Source: an uncultured Clostridia bacterium
GTDB lineage: Bacteria > Bacillota > Clostridia > UBA1381
Direction: 5' to 3'
Assembly (NCBI GenBank): GCA_944390955.1
Contig: CALXRY010000040.1
Coordinates: 1-34,171, forward strand
DNA length: 34,171 bases
Positions 31,254 to 34,171 of this stretch are shown piece after piece. Below the pieces are notes generated by a model. That model was given only the letters and a program-made list of their open reading frames with translations. It had not been told where the DNA came from and searched no databases. The position numbers were made by a program, and so were the translations under genes. Each line of letters starts with the position of its first letter. Positions within the stretch are counted from its first letter, which is position 1.

Positions 31254-33758
31254 ATGAAAGGGAAAATGTTCATGAAAAAGAAGATAATTTCCGTTATCCT
31301 GGCGGCGGTCACGGCGCTTTCTGTACTGCCGTCCGCGATAGCCGCGTGGGATACGGAGGAAAATATTCTGTCGCTTCTTAATGGTCTTAATATAATGCAG
31401 GGCGACGGAAACGGCAATTACCGTCTCGATGATTATGTATCAAGAGCGGAATTTGCCAAGGTGGCGGTCGCTTCGTCCTCGGCGAAGGATACCGTTGCGG
31501 CGGGACTCAGCATTTCGCCGTTCAGGGATGTAAAATACACAGACTGGTTTGCACCGTACGTTCAGGCGGCGGTAAGCGCCGGACTGTGCCAGGGCTATAT
31601 AGACGGCACGTTCCATCCCAACGACAGCGTGAGTTATGAGGAGGCTCTTACGATGCTCCTCAAGGCGCTCGGCTATACCGATGATGACTTCGGTGTTTCA
31701 TGGCCATACGGACAGATAGGCATGGCGCAGAGTCTCGAGATAACGAAGGACGTTGATTCATCGATGGGGCAGCCGCTCACACGCCGTCAGGTGGCAAGGC
31801 TTGTTTATAATACCCTCAACACTAAAATGAAGGACAGCCAGTCGGAGCTTATATCGATATTCGATTGCACTATAACGGAGGGCGTGACGATAATCGCCTC
31901 GCATAACGAGGATTCCTCGCTGGGCGTCGACAAAATATATACTACGATAGGAACGCTCGAGACCGACGGCAATTTCGACAGCGATCTTGTGGGACGGCAG
32001 GGCGATATCGTTGTGAAGAACGGCGATGATTTTGTATCATTTACGCCGCGCGACCAGACGATAGAAACGCATACCGTAACCAATATAATAGGCAAGGACC
32101 TCGTTCTTGACGGCCAGATATACGATATAAACGAGAATACAACAGCGTATTACAAGACGCAGGCACTCACGTATGATACCATAGCTGATCAGGCAAATAC
32201 AGGAGATACGGTCAGAATAGTCAAAAATTCCAACGGCTCGGTCGATTGTGTTGTGCTCGTTCAGTCGGGTTCGAATATAGGCGATGTGAACAACCTCGAT
32301 AGGTACGTTATCTATTCACTGCTTCAGAACGCCGTAATATGCTATAAGGACGGCACGTTCACTCAGATAGATGTTAAGGATACGACGACCTGCTATAGGG
32401 ATACCACTCAGACCACCTATGGCGCAGTTAAGTCTGAGATGGAGATGGGCGATATCCTGTACGTGAAGATGAACGGCAGCAATGTCGATTACGTAAGCTA
32501 TGAAAAGGGCACGATGGAAGGCCCTGTAAAGGTAACATCGTCCTCGTGGATGTCGCAGTTCTCGACTGATTCATCAACGCAGATAATGCGCGACGGAAAC
32601 CGCGTCACCTCTGCTGACATACTGACGAACGACATCGTATACTACAGCAGCGACCTTAATATGATCCTCGCTTACAGCGACAAGGTAACGGGTATTTACG
32701 AATCCGCGTCGCCGTCAAGAGACGCTCCGACGAGCATAACGCTTTCCGGACAGGAATATGAGATAGAGAGTGTCGAGGCGTTCAATGACCTGTCGTCGAG
32801 CGGCAGCCTTAAGATAGGCGATACGATAACCGTTCTGCTCGGACGCTCCGGAGAGATCGCAGGTGTAATTACAGCTGAGGACAGCAGTACATCAAGTGTC
32901 GGCTTTGTCACAGGATATGGAACAAAGACGTTTACAGACAGCCTTGGACAGGAATACACCGGCTACTATATCACGCTTGTCGGGACGGACGGCACAGAAA
33001 GTGAATACGAGGTATCAAACAGCGGAGAGACATATTTCGGCGATGTTTGCAGCGTTACCTTCAGCAACGGAACAGCCCGCGTGCAGAGAGCAAGATCTTC
33101 GTCCGGAGGAGTTTCGGGGACTGTGTCTGCCGATAATATGACGATAGGAGGCACGCCTGTTTCAAGCAGTGTAAGGATACTTGATACGCTGCAGTCAAAT
33201 GCGCTGTATGATTCGGCAATGTATAAGAGGATATATATGCAGCGTCTTGATGGGCTGACGCTCAACTCTTCGGATATTCTGTATTACCAGAGAAATGCGG
33301 CCGGAGAGATCACGGATATTATACTTGATAATGTCACCGGCGATGCGTACGGGTATGGCATCATATCAAGCAAAACATCGACAACCATGGATGGGTCAAC
33401 ATCTGAAAACTATACGATAGATGTAAGCGGAAGCACTTATTCGTTCTCAGTTTATAGAGGTATAGCAGCAAGGACGCCTGTAAGGGTAGTAATCGGAAGC
33501 TCGGGAGTAGAAAGCATAGGAGCACTAAGCAACTACAGCGGAAGCATCTCCGAGCTGACGCATACGTATGCTCAGATAAACAACACGGAATATCTGCTGA
33601 GCGACAGCGTTGTAGTGTATTATATCGATAAGTCATATAATGTGCAGCGGATAACGCTTGACAGCGCGATAAACGGCGATTACCGCATGACGGCATATTA
33701 TGACAAGACCCAGTCGCAGGGCGGAAGAATAAGAGTTATAATAGCTCAGGACAGATAA
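31254..33758 (+). CDS. SLH-domain surface protein (paralogue of 18367-21438)
   Basis: Mature plan: signal peptide (KKKIISVILAAVTALSVLPSAIA), three SLH repeats (residues about 40-210, including VSRAEFAKVAVASS, FRDVKYTDWFAPYVQAAVSAGL with GYIDGTFHPNDSVSYEEAL, and a third ending LTRRQVARLVYNTL), then about 640 residues of Thr/Ser/Asp-rich beta sequence. The start is uncertain: ATGs at 31254 and 31272 each have a purine-rich site 8 bases ahead, in an 18-base near-repeat; I choose 31254, giving 834 aa. It begins about 30 bp after the permease gene stop, so it may be read through from the efflux operon. Probably anchored to the wall polymer. Confidence 0.85.
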   Translation: MKGKMFMKKKIISVILAAVTALSVLPSAIAAWDTEENILSLLNGLNIMQGDGNGNYRLDDYVSRAEFAKVAVASSSAKDTVAAGLSISPFRDVKYTDWFAPYVQAAVSAGLCQGYIDGTFHPNDSVSYEEALTMLLKALGYTDDDFGVSWPYGQIGMAQSLEITKDVDSSMGQPLTRRQVARLVYNTLNTKMKDSQSELISIFDCTITEGVTIIASHNEDSSLGVDKIYTTIGTLETDGNFDSDLVGRQGDIVVKNGDDFVSFTPRDQTIETHTVTNIIGKDLVLDGQIYDINENTTAYYKTQALTYDTIADQANTGDTVRIVKNSNGSVDCVVLVQSGSNIGDVNNLDRYVIYSLLQNAVICYKDGTFTQIDVKDTTTCYRDTTQTTYGAVKSEMEMGDILYVKMNGSNVDYVSYEKGTMEGPVKVTSSSWMSQFSTDSSTQIMRDGNRVTSADILTNDIVYYSSDLNMILAYSDKVTGIYESASPSRDAPTSITLSGQEYEIESVEAFNDLSSSGSLKIGDTITVLLGRSGEIAGVITAEDSSTSSVGFVTGYGTKTFTDSLGQEYTGYYITLVGTDGTESEYEVSNSGETYFGDVCSVTFSNGTARVQRARSSSGGVSGTVSADNMTIGGTPVSSSVRILDTLQSNALYDSAMYKRIYMQRLDGLTLNSSDILYYQRNAAGEITDIILDNVTGDAYGYGIISSKTSTTMDGSTSENYTIDVSGSTYSFSVYRGIAARTPVRVVIGSSGVESIGALSNYSGSISELTHTYAQINNTEYLLSDSVVVYYIDKSYNVQRITLDSAINGDYRMTAYYDKTQSQGGRIRVIIAQDR

Positions 33759-33772
33759 GGGGATATTATTAT

Positions 33773-33796
33773 GCAGAGGGGCTGCCGCCCCTCTGT
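33773..33796. terminator. GC-rich hairpin after the SLH gene
   Basis: A stem AGAGGGGC-TGCC-GCCCCTCT with further pairing outside, about 15 bp after the stop codon. It has no U-run directly behind it but may act as a weak terminator. Its shape and the following TGTGCACCCC resemble the hairpin plus TGTACCCC at 360-382 in the inverted-repeat element, so it may be a remnant of that repeat family. Confidence 0.4.
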
Positions 33797-33812
33797 GCAC
33801 CCCTTAAAAATA

Positions 33813-33844
33813 CGCAAAAAAAATATGCCTTAAGAACCGAAAGG
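33813..33844 (+). repeat. Direct repeat opening the antitoxin unit, copy 1
   Basis: Thirty-two bases consisting of CGC, a run of eight A, then TATGCCTTAAGAACCGAAAGG. The same sequence with seven A recurs at 34141-34171, where the window ends. It sits three bases before the -35 box of the antisense RNA promoter. Confidence 0.9.
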
Positions 33845-33846
33845 CA

Positions 33847-33875
33847 TTGACAATGATTCGATTTAATGATATAAT
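33847..33875 (+). promoter_or_regulatory. Promoter of the antisense RNA
   Basis: TTGACA (33847-33852), 17-base spacer, TATAAT (33870-33875): a perfect consensus with no protein gene downstream on this strand, which marks an RNA gene. Confidence 0.85.
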
Positions 33876-33881
33876 GTACTC

Positions 33882-33981
33882 ACAAAGAACGGCGTAACGG
33901 CTGTTCCGCAAATTGTTTTTATTAGTAGAAATATCTTCTACCCTTAACCGTCTACGGGGCAGCGTAGGCGGTTATTTTTTT
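33882..33981 (+). ncRNA. Candidate antitoxin RNA (type I toxin-antitoxin)
   Basis: A roughly 100-nt RNA is predicted from the perfect promoter to a strong terminator, an 11-bp stem (33946-33956 / 33963-33973) followed by A and seven U. It begins with a stem-loop at 33886-33908 (GAACGGC pairing with GCTGTTC, one G-U that only exists on the plus strand) and has a second hairpin GTAGAA-ATATC-TTCTAC near 33925-33941. No open reading frame with a ribosome binding site is present. It converges on the small hydrophobic peptide gene at 34034-33972; its U-run covers that gene's stop and last codons. The layout matches RNA antitoxins such as RatA, SR4 or the RNA II of the Enterococcus par locus. Confidence 0.65.
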
Positions 33982-34034
33982 ATCTCTATAATAAGCAACA
34001 GCAACACAACAAGTGTTATTACTATTGTCTCCAT
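33972..34034 (-). CDS. Small hydrophobic peptide, candidate type I toxin
   Basis: Twenty codons read METIVITLVVLLLLIIEIKK, a single membrane-spanning segment with a Lys-Lys end, the form of type I toxins that insert in the membrane. The ATG at 34034 is preceded by AAGGGGGTG, one mismatch from the perfect Shine-Dalgarno sequence, with about ten bases of spacing. A perfect consensus promoter lies upstream (34132-34104). The mRNA would have a 63-nt leader whose first part is a stem-loop at 34087-34065, nearly the same 23 bases as the start of the antisense RNA. No clear terminator is visible on the minus strand after the stop, so its 3' end probably runs over the antisense RNA. Too short for standard gene finders. 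I cannot tell which known toxin family, if any, it belongs to. Confidence 0.65.
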   Translation of the reverse strand: METIVITLVVLLLLIIEIKK

Positions 34035-34103
34035 ATAGTAGCAACACCCCCTTTATTGAGGTGTCGGAACAACCGCCAAGCCGTTCTCTGCTTTCCGCAG
34101 ACT

Positions 34104-34132
34104 ATTATATATTGTTTGACGTATTTTGTCAA
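34104..34132 (-). promoter_or_regulatory. Promoter of the toxin mRNA
   Basis: On the minus strand TTGACA (34132-34127), a 17-base spacer and TATAAT (34109-34104), a perfect consensus facing the antisense promoter at 33847-33875. Confidence 0.85.
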
Positions 34133-34140
34133 TAATTTGA

Positions 34141-34171
34141 CGCAAAAAAATATGCCTTAAGAACCGAAAGG
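34141..34171 (+). repeat. Direct repeat opening a next unit, copy 2 (cut by window end)
   Basis: CGC, seven A, then TATGCCTTAAGAACCGAAAGG, identical to 33813-33844 apart from one A. It begins nine bases after the toxin promoter -35 box, so the unit length would be 328 bp and a second module may start here. Confidence 0.85.

Overview
The window looks like a chromosome segment of an anaerobic, spore-forming, low-to-mid GC Clostridia-type Firmicute. The evidence is the yhbY-nadD-yqeK-rsfS-leuS gene order, a SpoIVB-type peptidase, a SigB/SigF/SigG-family sigma factor, an [FeFe]-hydrogenase maturase (HydG) with its TM1266-type partner, S-layer-homology (SLH) surface proteins, frequent TTG/GTG starts behind strong AAGGAGG-like ribosome binding sites, and TTGACA-17-TATAAT promoters. 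I cannot fix the genus from sequence alone.

Layout. Bases 1-585 hold no gene but a hairpin-rich element bounded by about 42-bp inverted repeats; a relative lies at 3925-4150. Next come a leucine-rich-repeat surface protein (-) and a divergent XRE repressor (+) separated by two perfect palindromes, then a probable 168-nt structured RNA (-), then a SpoIVB-like serine peptidase (+). From 4174 to 10208 a long minus-strand cluster runs hydG, a Cys-rich small protein, yhbY, nadD, yqeK, rsfS, leuS. Divergent from hydG lie a TM1266-like regulator, a lone PduB-type microcompartment shell protein, an AEC transporter and a 67-aa protein. cbiK (-) follows behind a promoter plus terminator leader. A minus-strand run 18053-13599 encodes a membrane-anchored unknown, a SigB/F/G-type sigma factor, PyrE, a stalk-domain protein and an SLH protein.

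From 18367 onward the window is dominated by envelope genes: a 1023-aa SLH protein, an L,D-transpeptidase with stalk domains, a Cthe_2159-like carbohydrate-binding surface protein, a MacA/MacB-like efflux operon (the adaptor has a C-terminal frameshift) and an 842-aa SLH protein. Four proteins carry the copper-amine-oxidase-N type stalk domain and three carry SLH domains, so much of the region builds or decorates the cell wall.

The most striking item is at the right edge (33813-34171). Two perfect-consensus promoters converge over a 20-residue hydrophobic peptide gene (-) and a roughly 100-nt antisense RNA (+) with a strong terminator. Both RNAs begin with near-identical 23-nt stem-loops. The about 31-bp sequence that opens the unit recurs 328 bp later at the window end, so this looks like a type I toxin-antitoxin module, probably in tandem. 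A second RNA candidate, 2691-2524 (-), has its own promoter, nested helices whose G-U wobbles all favour the minus strand, and a terminator.
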